This document shows, one piece after another, positions 33,479 to 41,359 of a stretch of DNA of 64,000 bases. The DNA is taken from NCBI GenBank assembly GCA_003439945.1, contig QVRM01000981.1, positions 83,030 through 147,029 on the forward strand. The letters are read 5' to 3'. Positions within the stretch are counted from its first letter, which is position 1. Each line of letters begins with the position of its first letter. Under the pieces are notes generated by a model that saw only the letters and a program-made list of their open reading frames with translations, searched no databases and was not told where the DNA came from. This DNA comes from Dermanyssus gallinae. Its lineage: Eukaryota > Arthropoda > Arachnida > Mesostigmata > Dermanyssidae. The translations under genes and the position numbers were made by a program.

Positions 33479-34444
33479 CTACAATGAGACAACACGTGCA
33501 TCTATGTGTATATGCTTCCAGGTACTCCGCTTGAGCTGGGCGAACGGGAGAGTCGAATTCCCATACTGGTTGTGTTTCGCAATGGCTGTCTTGACAAGTT
33601 GGGCTATTCGCGTGGCTGTGACATCATTCTACCGTCGGGCTGGGGCAGGCAATTCTTCATCGCGTTGAATTATCGAAGTGCACGCGCGGCGGGTCTTCGG
33701 GATCTTAAAGCGGTGACAAGGTATTCCGGTCGGTTCGTGTTCCCCGACGACGTGCTCGACAGTCACTTAGCGACACCGCATCTTGAGAAAGAGACGGATG
33801 ATCTGCTCACCAAACATCTACGCTATCCGCCAAATAAGCGGCCGGCGTTTGCTAAGCTCGGCATCTCTCTGCCGTACTCTCTGCCATTCCGGCAGCTGAT
33901 TCAGAGTTTTACTGAGACGCCGATCACGGCCGAAGATTCCGTGCCGGAGGACTTTTTCGTTCTGAGAGATCGCGTTCTGCTCAAGAAACTAGCCGAGGCC
34001 TATGCAAAAACGGGGGGCAGCTCGCTGACGGATATCGTCAACAACAGCCTACCGGAAAAGGAGATTCAACAAGCTCTGCTTCCTGTGAAGGTCACATGTT
34101 TGCAAGGGGGTGTGCCGACAAGGTTCGCTCGGCTCTATGGCTTGTCGATGGATTCTGGCCATATGCAAGAGCCAATACATATGACGACTATTATGGAGCG
34201 TACCGTAAAGAAAGAAGATCTCGCGCAGGGAGTCCTGGATGCCGCCATGGACAATCTGTATCACATAATAGGTTTTCTCGTTTACGGCGATCGGAACTTC
34301 ACCGAGAAAGCTGCCACAGGCTTGGGCTATGTCTCCCTGAAGGCGCTCGTAAAAGTAACTACTCAAGACAAAGACGGCCTTGTGGCGTTCAGAAACCAGC
34401 ACTGCTTTAATTATCACCTCGTGCAGATGCATGTCCTGTGCTGA
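20630..34444 (+). CDS. POP1: POP1 homologue, RNase P/MRP protein subunit (8 exons)
   Basis: POP1 is the largest protein subunit of the RNase P and RNase MRP ribonucleoproteins, which process tRNA 5' ends and rRNA in the nucleus. The coding exons are 20630-20947, 21482-21610, 22018-22235, 25222-25406, 30321-30515, 31135-31343, 33002-33239 and 33522-34444. They sum to 2415 nt, or 804 residues plus stop, and every junction is phase-consistent. Family landmarks occur in order: [19 protein letters not shown] (about 131-149), [14 protein letters not shown] and ACYR at the end of the N-terminal POP1 domain, [26 protein letters not shown], the POPLD-type stretch [16 protein letters not shown] in the last exon, and a C-terminal [11 protein letters not shown]...LGYVSL. 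The protein is shorter than the roughly 1000-residue human form, mainly in the linkers. Introns 3 and 4 (3.0 and 4.9 kb) are filled with transposon remnants. A pyrimidine-rich tract and a cag directly precede the ATG, so a non-coding 5' exon is possible. Confidence 0.95.
21482..21610 (+). CDS. POP1: POP1 exon 2
   Basis: The acceptor is gaacacag|gacgag and the donor is atgcag|gttagt, both phase 0. Its 43 codons end with the conserved block [20 protein letters not shown], a POP1 family hallmark at the start of the N-terminal domain. Confidence 0.95.
21897..21938. repeat. (TA)n microsatellite in POP1 intron 2
   Basis: About 42 bp of TA, preceded by acgaccc, which resembles the gaccctg end of the inverted-repeat elements. 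No matching left end was found. Confidence 0.9.
22018..22235 (+). CDS. POP1: POP1 exon 3
   Basis: It carries [20 protein letters not shown] and the signature [12 protein letters not shown], then ends in ACYR with donor tacag|gttcgt (phase 2). The acceptor (cttcaag|gaacgc) is the only phase-0 AG between the upstream in-frame stop at 21985 and the conserved block. It has a poor pyrimidine tract, so the exact 5' edge is less certain than the rest. Confidence 0.9.
22463..23193 (-). pseudogene. Retroelement fragment with restriction-like endonuclease region
   Basis: Two - strand frames meet near 22980. The upstream one reads [20 protein letters not shown] and ends with a Cys/His patch ([17 protein letters not shown]). 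The downstream one has [40 protein letters not shown] and [10 protein letters not shown], then [15 protein letters not shown]. The zinc patch followed by RPDG...vwDatv fits a PD-(D/E)XK endonuclease at the end of a retroelement polyprotein. A frameshift and missing 5' part make it inactive. It lies in POP1 intron 3, opposite to the gene. Confidence 0.65.
23703..24972 (+). mobile_element. Mariner element with matching TIRs and a decayed transposase
   Basis: TIRs caggtagttcaataagttct and its complement at the right end match over about 27 bp, and both ends are flanked by TA. The 1270-bp element carries a mariner transposase. Its start is near 23852 ([16 protein letters not shown]), with a frameshift soon after, then [34 protein letters not shown] (first D), [10 protein letters not shown] (second D) and [13 protein letters not shown] (third D, DD34D spacing). 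Two in-frame stops interrupt it, at 24463 and about 24553. It sits in POP1 intron 3 in the gene's orientation. Confidence 0.95.
23938..24906 (+). pseudogene. Mariner transposase pseudogene
   Basis: One frame from 23938 to 24906 carries helix-turn-helix and catalytic domains with the triad Asp residues present. TAA at 24463-24465 and TAG near 24553-24555 break it in the catalytic domain, and the N-terminal codons lie in another frame. It ends IEHLGEYIE, as full-length mariners do. Confidence 0.92.
25222..25406 (+). CDS. POP1: POP1 exon 4
   Basis: The acceptor is aactttcag|aggagc. The first base completes the Arg codon begun in exon 3. It encodes [20 protein letters not shown], then [20 protein letters not shown], matching the central POP1 N-domain. 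The donor is gttg|gtaagg, phase 1. Confidence 0.95.
25580..26095 (+). pseudogene. Non-LTR RT C-terminal fragment
   Basis: An open frame at 25617-25961 reads [20 protein letters not shown] then [19 protein letters not shown], the conserved PILxYxxxVW...KFTR block after the RT catalytic core. A LINE-like tail follows, and aataaa occurs at 26100. It lies in POP1 intron 4. Confidence 0.7.
26122..27083. mobile_element. Inverted-repeat element V with duplicated terminus
   Basis: About 130-bp inverted repeats lie at 26268-26393 and 26945-27083 (gaattgtagagctcgttaga, acatggtctctaagaag and mirror cttctt-type sequence). A direct extra copy of the terminal unit is at 26122-26250. The interior has a large hairpin (26709-26788). 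Non-coding, in POP1 intron 4. Confidence 0.75.
26709..26788. repeat. Near-perfect palindromic hairpin
   Basis: Arms ttaagtgcatgcatatatga and its mirror gtcatgtatgcatgcactta differ at few positions over about 26 bp, with a loop of about 26 bp. It lies near the middle of element V. Confidence 0.8.
27117..27143. repeat. (TA)n microsatellite
   Basis: Pure TA tract between element V and the endonuclease fragment that follows. Confidence 0.95.
27160..27545 (+). pseudogene. Second restriction-like endonuclease retroelement fragment
   Basis: Across frameshifts it reads [34 protein letters not shown], then [20 protein letters not shown]. These correspond to the same segments of 22463-23193. It is truncated at the 5' end and opposite in orientation to the first copy. 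Confidence 0.65.
27547..28701. mobile_element. Long-arm inverted-repeat element Z, copy 2
   Basis: An element of 1155 bp with termini cagggtcattcatattgttg and its inverted partner caatatgaatgaccctg, TA on both sides. Arms of about 490 bp (27547-28035 and 28213-28701) are over 90 percent alike by eye. The centre (about 28089-28163) holds a third, partial copy of the subterminal sequence (gaggtttggtaaaactc, ggaaacgtcttg). Non-coding. It lies inside POP1 intron 4. Confidence 0.9.
28702..28730. repeat. (TA)n microsatellite between two elements
   Basis: The tract separates the right end of inverted-repeat element Z from the left end of the Tc1-like element, so both elements use the same TA run as flank. 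Confidence 0.95.
28731..29760 (+). mobile_element. Degenerate Tc1-like element
   Basis: TIRs agggtgggccataatta and ttaattatggcccaccct are flanked by TA; the element is about 1030 bp. A + frame at 29383-29658 contains [20 protein letters not shown] then [17 protein letters not shown]. This matches the second-Asp DGAPxH block and the WPP just before the third catalytic Asp of Tc1-like transposases. The rest is broken by frameshifts. It lies in POP1 intron 4. Confidence 0.82.
29765..30320. other. End of POP1 intron 4, unassigned
   Basis: AT-rich intronic sequence with no recognisable element. Confidence 0.5.
30321..30515 (+). CDS. POP1: POP1 exon 5
   Basis: The acceptor is atattgttag|atgcct. 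The split codon gives Asp, followed by [18 protein letters not shown] and [13 protein letters not shown], the conserved region after LYEV. The donor is taaag|gtgaga, phase 1. Exon 4 lies 4.9 kb upstream across a transposon-filled intron. Confidence 0.94.
31135..31343 (+). CDS. POP1: POP1 exon 6
   Basis: The acceptor is gatcgttgcag|gccctc and the donor is acg|gtaagc (phase 0). It encodes [20 protein letters not shown], the conserved NRFRL.GPLS segment of POP1, followed by a divergent linker ending [11 protein letters not shown]. Confidence 0.94.
31344..33001. other. POP1 intron 6, unassigned
   Basis: Short open frames only (for example - strand 32165-31899), none with motifs. (TA)n occurs at 32885-32911 close to the 3' splice site. 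Confidence 0.5.
32885..32911. repeat. (TA)n microsatellite in POP1 intron 6
   Basis: Pure TA, 90 bp before the exon 7 acceptor. Confidence 0.95.
33002..33239 (+). CDS. POP1: POP1 exon 7
   Basis: The acceptor is tttttttatag|gatggc after a T-rich tract and the donor is cccg|gtgagt (phase 1). It encodes [17 protein letters not shown], the family GxVxDPRLxxP block, then [13 protein letters not shown] and [12 protein letters not shown]. Confidence 0.94.
33442..33475. repeat. (TA)n microsatellite in POP1 intron 7
   Basis: Pure TA ending 46 bp before the exon 8 acceptor, close to where a branch point would be expected. Confidence 0.95.
33522..34444 (+). CDS. POP1: POP1 exon 8 (terminal; POPLD and C-terminal domains)
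   Basis: The acceptor is tatgcttccag|gtactc and the TGA is at 34442-34444. It encodes about 307 residues: [30 protein letters not shown], the POPLD-type segment [20 protein letters not shown], and a C-terminal domain with [12 protein letters not shown] and [20 protein letters not shown]. The whole exon is open without disruption, which argues for a functional gene. Confidence 0.96.
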
Positions 34445-34616
34445 AGTCTCGGGCTCAAACTGGTTTGATAACTTTGTGGGTGCTATGGTGTATGGATACC
34501 TCAAGTGTAATCGAAGTATAGTGCAGCGTGTGTAAATCCTTGTAAGCCAAACTGTATTATAGCATGCAGGTGTTTATTAACTTGCCAATTGGCTGGTAGG
34601 TTGTTTTACCTACGAG

Positions 34617-34618
<2 letters not shown>

Positions 34619-34663
<45 letters not shown>
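34619..34663. repeat. (TA)n microsatellite in the POP1 3' region
   Basis: Forty-five bases of TA, 175 bp after the stop. It lies before both candidate poly(A) signals and would be in the 3' UTR if they are used. Confidence 0.95.
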
Positions 34664-34666
<3 letters not shown>

Positions 34667-34732
34667 AAACCTCACCACTCTAAAAAGGGTATAGCTCGTA
34701 GAAATTACGGGTAACACTGTTGTTTGATAATG

Positions 34733-34881
34733 ATTAAACCACAGCCACGGAATTTTCCGTGTAGTTGTACGATCTGTAAATATAGGTAAGGTTTATATAT
34801 ATAGAAAGAGAGAGTATAATCAAGGTCCTTTCCGGGCACTCAAAGGAAGGGTACCATCTCGTAAGAAAGACTGTTAATAAA
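34733..34881 (+). promoter_or_regulatory. Candidate POP1 polyadenylation signals
   Basis: ATTAAA occurs at 34733-34738 and AATAAA at 34876-34881, about 290 and 430 nt after the POP1 stop. Either could specify the mRNA 3' end. The first lies after a (TA)n tract. No other evidence discriminates them. Confidence 0.4.
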
Positions 34882-34947
34882 AAAAAATCATTTCGGTATG
34901 TCTAATCACGGTAACGTTCCGTGTGTAAATATTACAGTGCGCTTTTT

Positions 34948-34951
<4 letters not shown>

Positions 34952-34993
<42 letters not shown>
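34952..34993. repeat. (TA)n microsatellite followed by (TAC)n
   Basis: TA tract followed by tactactactactac, between the convergent 3' ends of POP1 and the secreted-like gene. Confidence 0.95.
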
Positions 34994-34994
<1 letters not shown>

Positions 34995-35430
34995 TACTAC
35001 TACTACTAAAAACAATTTTGTTATCTGTTAACGCTCTATGTTGTTTTATTTCATGAATTGTCCAATCCGCCAGTGCGATGGCATGCTTTTCCGATGACCG
35101 TCCAATGCGTATATGATTAGCTGTACATGCAAAGATGATCCCCAGATACTTTCACGTGGAATGGGCATTACGACCTACATTCTTCTGTCAGTCGCTGACT
35201 CTTGCGTTTGTACCTCGTTCTACAGGTACTTCAAGCGGATATATACTCAGATACCCAGAGTGTGTTGTTGTTCGTATTACTTTTGTTATCGATGTTCTTG
35301 TCATTTTTGCTATTGTTGTCGTTGGGTGTATCGTCGCAGAACAACAACACTCAGTCGTAAGTAGGCGAGTCGTGGATTAGGCTACAGGCTCTTCAATGAA
35401 CGAAAGACCGGCCCGGTTAGCGCCGTTTCG

Positions 35431-35584
35431 TTAGTTCCTGCGGGGCCTCAGTGGCTTCCGGGCTGGTGCGGGTGACGGCTGTTTTTCAACTTCATCCTCG
35501 TCTTCATCGTCGTAGTCTTCCCTCGGCTCTTCCTTCACTGGTGGCGGTGTGTGTTTCTTACGCAGACCGCTGTTGTTGTTGCTG
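35431..35584 (-). CDS. Secreted-like protein, exon 4 (terminal)
   Basis: The acceptor is catttacag|cagcaa, and the split codon gives Ser. It encodes SNNNSGLRKKHTPPPVKEEP, an acidic EDYDDEDEDEVE run and a basic C-terminus, with the TAA stop at its low-coordinate end. A candidate poly(A) signal (AATAAA on this strand) is at 35050-35045. Confidence 0.8.
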
Positions 35585-38500
35585 CTGTAAATGGAAGTGA
35601 AATAACAAAACAAGAAAAGCACAAACAAAACACGCAAACAATTACTTGGTTGGTACCCGGTGAACACTTTAAGTTAGTTAAGTGGCAGGCGTGTCAGGTG
35701 ATGATTCTATTGCCATTCAAAGACCCTTCTATTCCAAACCACATCTATGACTAATTGCAGCCTTTTTGCACAGGGGGTGCGTTTAGGTGTTCGACTATTT
35801 TGTCAAACATTCAGTTTTTACGTTTAGCAGTTTGAATTTAGCTAAGATTGCTGGTCCCGATAGGTGATGCGATGTCATACCGAGGGTAGGGGCTTTCCAG
35901 AAGCGCTGAGGCCAGAATAAACACACACCATACTACAATATTCCTCTACATTAGGAAGAAGTCAGATGTCACCCTTTGAGTTTAAATGATGGTAGACACC
36001 TGCGCATATCCGTCATTCTAGCGACAACCTATTTACGTTCCAGCTGCGGAGTAATTGTGGAGCAGGTTTATAGGCAATTCATCGATGGAGTTAGCCTAGT
36101 TGTTGTTGTCAATTACTAGCACGGCAATTATAGTTATCCACTACTATCACAATGGACTAGATTCATTTCAGATGACTGACTAGGTTATAGTTTACTGAGA
36201 GTTATTCATATGGCTGCGACGGACACACAAATCACTTTAATTCGATATAGGAACAAACTTTGTTGAACCTACGATAAGTTATATGTAGCACGGAACGCTA
36301 CGTCTGAAGTCCTATGTCGGTAATCACTTTGAGCATTGTGGCACACTCGCTGGTTGGCTGGAGGGCACGTTAATGGGGAAAAATGCTACAAATATGGTAA
36401 GCTAGTGGACGGTAGGTTCATCATTTGTAGCAGTCGTATAGCAAACATCTGCTTAGCATAGGCATCGAATAAATACTACCACAAACAACACTAACGGCTG
36501 ATTGAAATATTTTTAGGCAACTAACAACATTCACGGTGTGTCGATGGCACGCCAAATCTGTGACAGGGGTCGTGGGAGCATGGAAGCATACGTTCAGATC
36601 TTCAAAACAGTCAGGAGGAATACTTTTACTCCGAACCACATACATACATGACTAAATGCACCTGTTTGCGTAGGAGTTTGAGCTTAGTTTGTCAAGCATT
36701 CAGTTTTTACGTTTTAACAGTTGGACGTTCGTTAAAATTGCTCGCTCCGTTAGATGGGGCGGTGTCGTAACAATAATAGGATTAATACTTTGGTTGGGTG
36801 GCAGAATATGCTTAAAGGTACAATTTCGTATCAGGGACCATATAGACTGGTGTCATCGTGTCTGCGGCAAAATGAATTCCACAAGTTCCCCCAGTCTTTA
36901 TCAGCAATGAGAATTAGACATAAATAATAATTTAAAAAATGCATTCTGCAAACCTGAATCGATGTGGCTTGGAGGTCGTCGCTTTGCGTCTCGGCAGGGG
37001 CGGCTGAGTAGGTCTCGGTTCTACAGGTTGCTCATGGCCCAAATCCTCGATATCTGCAGATAAATTGTATTGTTGTATTTACAGGTTCAATCATAGCGAA
37101 TAGTTTAAATTTCATATCAGCTGCAGCTTGGTTTAAATATAACCAATATAATACTTGCATTTTAAGCTATTCCTAAAGTGGATATATGATAAGTATGTAT
37201 GGAGAACACGCCTAATAAATAATAATAATAATAACAATAATAAAAACTTTGCAATAATACGTTCAGACCTCACAACTGTAACATCGTTTAACATGTAATA
37301 AATAATAATAATGATATAATTATTATTATTATTATTACTGCGGCGGCGGTTGAACGCCTTCAGTCTAGGAAAAACTTTAATTGCGGCGCGACCGATACGA
37401 TTGGGATTATACTCGTCCGGCTCTGGCGGCCTTGCTGGACAATGGGTAAAATTAAATTATCCAGTTCGAACAGAACTGTTCAACCAGCCAAAGACGGCGT
37501 CCGCTCACGGAGTTCGTCAAGGAAAAAATAAACGTGCAATTTGACCATCCAGACAGACAAATCAACGCTCAGGCTTCGCATATAAGGCAACAACCGCTAC
37601 AATAAGGATTAAGCGTGTGGTCACCGTGGAGTAAACTTGTTCGCTGCGCACACGAAGAGCGTCTTAGCTCAGCTTGGCAAAAGAACTGCCAGCTAATTAG
37701 AAGGCGCCGACGCCAATTGCGCCAGAATCGTCACCGCTAATCCAATTACATTCTTGCTAATGTTAAGATCGCAACTGCAGCCACTGCCCCTTTTGACGTG
37801 GGTTGTTCTGTACGAAGTTACGGAAGTCGAGATTACAGCATACGGTTATATACTTCAATGTGATATTATTTCGAACGGAGTAATTGATCGGTTGTGGCGT
37901 GTATGGGGCAAGTGAAACAGCTTCTGGGGCCGCAAACAGAACTGTCCATATGTGTTCCATAGAAAGCAAAACCCAGACGAGATGTTCCTGACTGCCTTCG
38001 AGAACGACTGAGCCCTGGTCGGTCTTGGACGTGATCGTAATTGACCTCTTAATGTCTTCTAAGATGACTGCACTCGAGCCAAAATAACGTATAAAAAGCG
38101 TCTCAGAGGAACGAGATCCGGGTTTGGGGATGTTCTCGGAGACAATCTTGCTGGAAGTGCTTACCACTCACGTGTGGCTCCGCCTCTCGAGGACAGCAGA
38201 ATGAAGTTGCTGCTCAGTCAAGTGTAAAGATTGGAAAGTTTACTAAAAGAGATGAAGGGCCTACAAAAGCCATGATTTTAGCGTACTTCGAGCTAAAGAC
38301 GAGGAATTGACAGCGGGATAAATTACGTCCAACCCGTAAAAAGGTCGGCACATCCGGGAAAACTTACTTAAAGCAAGCGCTTACTTCATATCATATTGGC
38401 CTCACATTTACGGCAGTAGGCAAGTACCATTCCAGTCACATAAAATGAATGAAGAATCGTTCAAAGCGCGATGGTGACATGTGCTATAATCGATTCGATA

Positions 38501-40075
38501 AACTTTCAACGCCATCAATGTCAACGCTCAAGGTCACATTGACGGCGGCCTTGAATTTGTCTTGCTTTGAAACTACTGTGTGCTCGAATGCTTGCAGTTC
38601 TTGATTCGGTTCGAATAGATTCAAACCCAAGTGCTAGATCTTTACACAACTGCACAAAACCGTCTTGTCTACTTGGTAAAAGCAGACATTCCGTATTTTA
38701 TAAAAAATGTTTGAATTACATTCAACCTGAACAAAAAGGGGTGAATATATGTTATTCGCGCATTACCATAACGCTCACGCTTAACCTGTGATAATTTACT
38801 AACGTACTAAACATAGAATGAGAGGAGTGGCAATAGACGATGATGAGAGGGCGATGCCGGCAACTTAATGCGGTAACTTATTTCGAAAGCCTACAGACTA
38901 CGGACTATAGATACGATGAATGAGTTTCGTTGAGTTTTCTACTTCGCAAAATTTGGTCTGCCACGTGTTCGTTCTCCACGCTTGTTCACAGCCTTTGAGA
39001 GAGATCTTTGCAAATTATCCTACGACTCGTACTGCTTCTACTACTACTAAAGTTTTCGGGCTGACAATTAACAGGCCTACTTAAAGAGCAACTCTCCTGC
39101 CCGGCAGTCGTCAGTGTTTGGAGACAGCTGTAAAATATTTTATTTATCCGACAATAACTAAATTAAATATATTAACTTAAGCCTGCTCTTCTGTCCGCCC
39201 GGATGAGCGGATTGAACACTAGGAGACATTGGCTTCTTTGGCAGCATTAGATGCCAGCCGGCGGTGATATCTTCAGTGCACCTGCATGTGCATGCAGTGG
39301 ACATGTTGATTTATCTTTCCTTTCGGGGCTGACTCTCAGCCAAGATTTAACGTCCACGGAACTGTTTTTCAGATTACTTCATAGACGGACCCCCACAAAT
39401 ACAAATGTGCAACGGTGGGGCTCGAACCCGCGCACCTATGTGTCTCCTTCGGTTGCGAGGCACAGATTTGCGCCACCACGCCACCGGGCTCCGTCGGTGA
39501 CTCTGGCTCATGTTAGGATACAAGTTGTACGGGGTTCTCACGTTGCGTCGTGCGCTTCTGATGCGATAGTTCCTGATATATTTGCAGATTTTAACTAATC
39601 TTAAGCAAATAATGCTATGCTCAAAGAATATTTAAAACGAATTGCCACCGCCACCACGACGTTCGAACCCCCCCTCGAAACGTAACGGCTACTCACTGGC
39701 TGGATGCTTGATGAAGCTGGGCAGGGTCGGCTTGGCCTTGAACGCGGGTTGAGGCGACGGCCGGTTCTTGAGCCGCAGGCGATTTCGGAAGAACGGATGT
39801 GAGTGTTTCGGCGACCCTCCATCGGCGTCCTCATCAGGCTGATCTTCAGGTGAGGCTGTTGTGCTGCTGCTGCTGCTGCTTGCTACCGAAGATTTCGCGT
39901 TGTTGTTATTGTTGCTGTTGCTGGATTTTGTCGTGTCGACGCCGGTCTTGGCGCCTAAGTCATCGTTCGTCTGGTCATATTCATCGTCGTAATCGTCGTC
40001 TTCATACGCCGGTGGGGCTTCGGTCGTGACGCGTTTGGTCGACCTCGAACGCTGTGCCGCGGCCATGTGGCCCAT
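35431..40075 (-). CDS. Uncharacterised probable secreted charged low-complexity protein (4 exons)
   Basis: I do not recognise this family. On the - strand the coding exons are 40075-39697, 37434-37339, 37053-36954 and 35584-35431. They sum to 729 nt, or 242 residues plus stop, with junction phases 1, 1 and 2 all consistent. The order is: basic RSRSTKR; acidic YEDDDYDDEYD; an Asn/Ser run; Pro/Lys/Arg-rich FFRNRLRLKNRPSPQP; the cassette RPPEPDEYNPNRIGRAAI; IEDLGHEQPVEPRPTQPPLP; and a tail with EDYDDEDEDEVE ending RPLRPRRN-like basic residues. No domain is visible. Just upstream, in another frame, an ATG at 40121 begins a hydrophobic MRGRLFVLMMAI, as in a signal peptide. A one-base indel would join it to this frame. 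Extracellular matrix or cuticle association is a guess from composition only. Confidence 0.75.
35718..36770 (+). repeat. Duplicated block within the last intron of the secreted-like gene
   Basis: Two direct copies of about 160 bp, at 35718-35880 and 36612-36770, share long matches including cattcagtttttacgttt and ccaaaccacat/ccgaaccacat. They are roughly 70-75 percent alike by eye. The rest of this interval shows nothing else recognisable. Confidence 0.6.
36954..37053 (-). CDS. Secreted-like protein, exon 3
   Basis: The acceptor is tttatctgcag|atatcg and the donor is attcag|gtttgc. It encodes IEDLGHEQPVEPRPTQPPLP followed by RRKATTSKPHRF. It enters in phase 1 and leaves in phase 2, matching both neighbours. 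Confidence 0.8.
37339..37434 (-). CDS. Secreted-like protein, exon 2 (possible cassette exon)
   Basis: The acceptor is cattgtccag|caaggc and the donor is cgca|gtaata. The 96-nt exon is phase 1 at both ends, encoding RPPEPDEYNPNRIGRAAI and KVFPRLKAFNRRR. Because it is symmetric, skipping it still joins exon 1 to exon 3 in frame, so it could be alternatively spliced. Confidence 0.65.
37763..38167 (-). other. Unassigned 134-codon open frame in intron 1 of the secreted-like gene
   Basis: It is open from an ATG at 38167 and includes GSVVLEGSQEHLVWVLLSME and YITVCCNLDFRNFVQNN. No domain is recognised. It could be a transposon-derived fragment or chance. The rest of this intron (37435-39696) holds a SINE at 39325-39491 and otherwise nothing I can identify. 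Confidence 0.2.
39325..39491 (-). repeat. tRNA-derived SINE family S1, copy 2
   Basis: Inverted copy with ggggctcgaacccgcgcacc (B box on the lower strand) and ccaccgggct (5' end). It is the best-preserved head in the window. It lies in intron 1 of the secreted-like gene. Confidence 0.88.
39697..40075 (-). CDS. Secreted-like protein, exon 1
   Basis: It encodes MGHMAAAQRSRSTKRVTTEA, then an acidic YEDDDYDDEYD patch, an Asn/Ser tract and a Pro/Lys/Arg-rich end (SFIKHPA). The donor is gcca|gtgagt, phase 1. The frame is closed upstream of 40075 by two TGA codons, while a neighbouring frame holds the signal-peptide-like start at 40121, so the true start is uncertain. Confidence 0.75.
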
Positions 40076-40121
40076 GAGGAGCGCGGATGGCCATCATCAG
40101 CACGAACAACCGCCCGCGCAT

Positions 40122-40764
40122 GCCTAGCGTTGTTGACGCCCGCTGCAAATCAGTCGCCGCGCAAAAACAAACAATGCATTCGTAGTAGTATCGCAATTAC
40201 TGAAGCAATCAGTAGAGTCGGTTAGTTGGTGCCAATGCCATTGAACCCACACAGTGGGTTCAGTGGGTGGTTTACTAGAGGGAGTCCCACAGTCCCACAC
40301 TACTGCCGCCGCTGACAGCTACCAGCAGCGATGCATCTATATCAACTGCATTGTTGTCTAAACTTGCCATAAATTCTATAAGAGGGGGGGGGTGAACTCA
40401 ATGACATTGATCCCATACAATCTGTACTCGACGGATGATGCAGGTAGTGGCGCCCTTCACCTAATCATTAAACGAGCTGATATGTTATGTTATTCTTAGC
40501 ATTAGTTATATTGGGTCGTCAGGTTCGCGTCAGGACGCACGGGAAGAAAAACTAGGTGAAAAATAATGATCATAAACGTTTTAAAAAGTAATGCAATAAT
40601 TATTATTCAAGATTATTATGGATAACGTGTGAAAAAACATTTGAATGAATACATTTAATTTAATTTAAAATAAAATCTTATGCCAGTGTTTTAATATATT
40701 ACATAAAGAATAATACTACAATTATTCTAATTTAAATTTACACCAATATAAATATGTAAGGAAA

Positions 40765-40806
<42 letters not shown>

Positions 40807-41355
40807 GAGCACTGCCGAGTGTGCAAACGTATAGTAAATTAATTATAAATCATTACAATTTTTTCTATATATATATATATATATGACACACACAAAACAG
40901 ATTGTTTATTTGGCAATAATTTTGTATTTCAAGATATTACATACTTACAATACAGTCTTCGTTATATACAACACTTCAGCGACTATAAGCAATATGAACA
41001 CTTCAGCGACTGTCCCACCGGGCAAAAAAGTGCAAAGACCGCCGATACGCCTGGCAGCTCGCTGCACGGTATTTAGCGCATATCTGCGAGCAGAACCGGC
41101 AGCGGCATTGATCACCAAGTGCATGCCATTCCATCCCAAAGCTCCTTGGCGAGGTACACATCTAACTGCGCTACCTCTGCCAAGGCTTCGGTCACTTTCC
41201 CTGCAACTCCAACAAAAATTGCTGAAGTAGTCCTGTAATAGGTGACCTAAGTCTGACTCTGATTGTTTCCACTGCCGGCCCGCAACCCGCTAGCAGGTGC
41301 ACGCGGTTCCTTGCCGTCCGCGGTAAGCAAAGCATCCGCTTAATATATACTGTGA
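40122..41355. other. Upstream region of the secreted-like gene, no gene seen
   Basis: It contains a run of about ten G at 40384-40393 and (TA)n at 40769-40803 and 40866-40884. No promoter element can be assigned with confidence. Confidence 0.4.
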
Positions 41356-41359
41356 AGCA

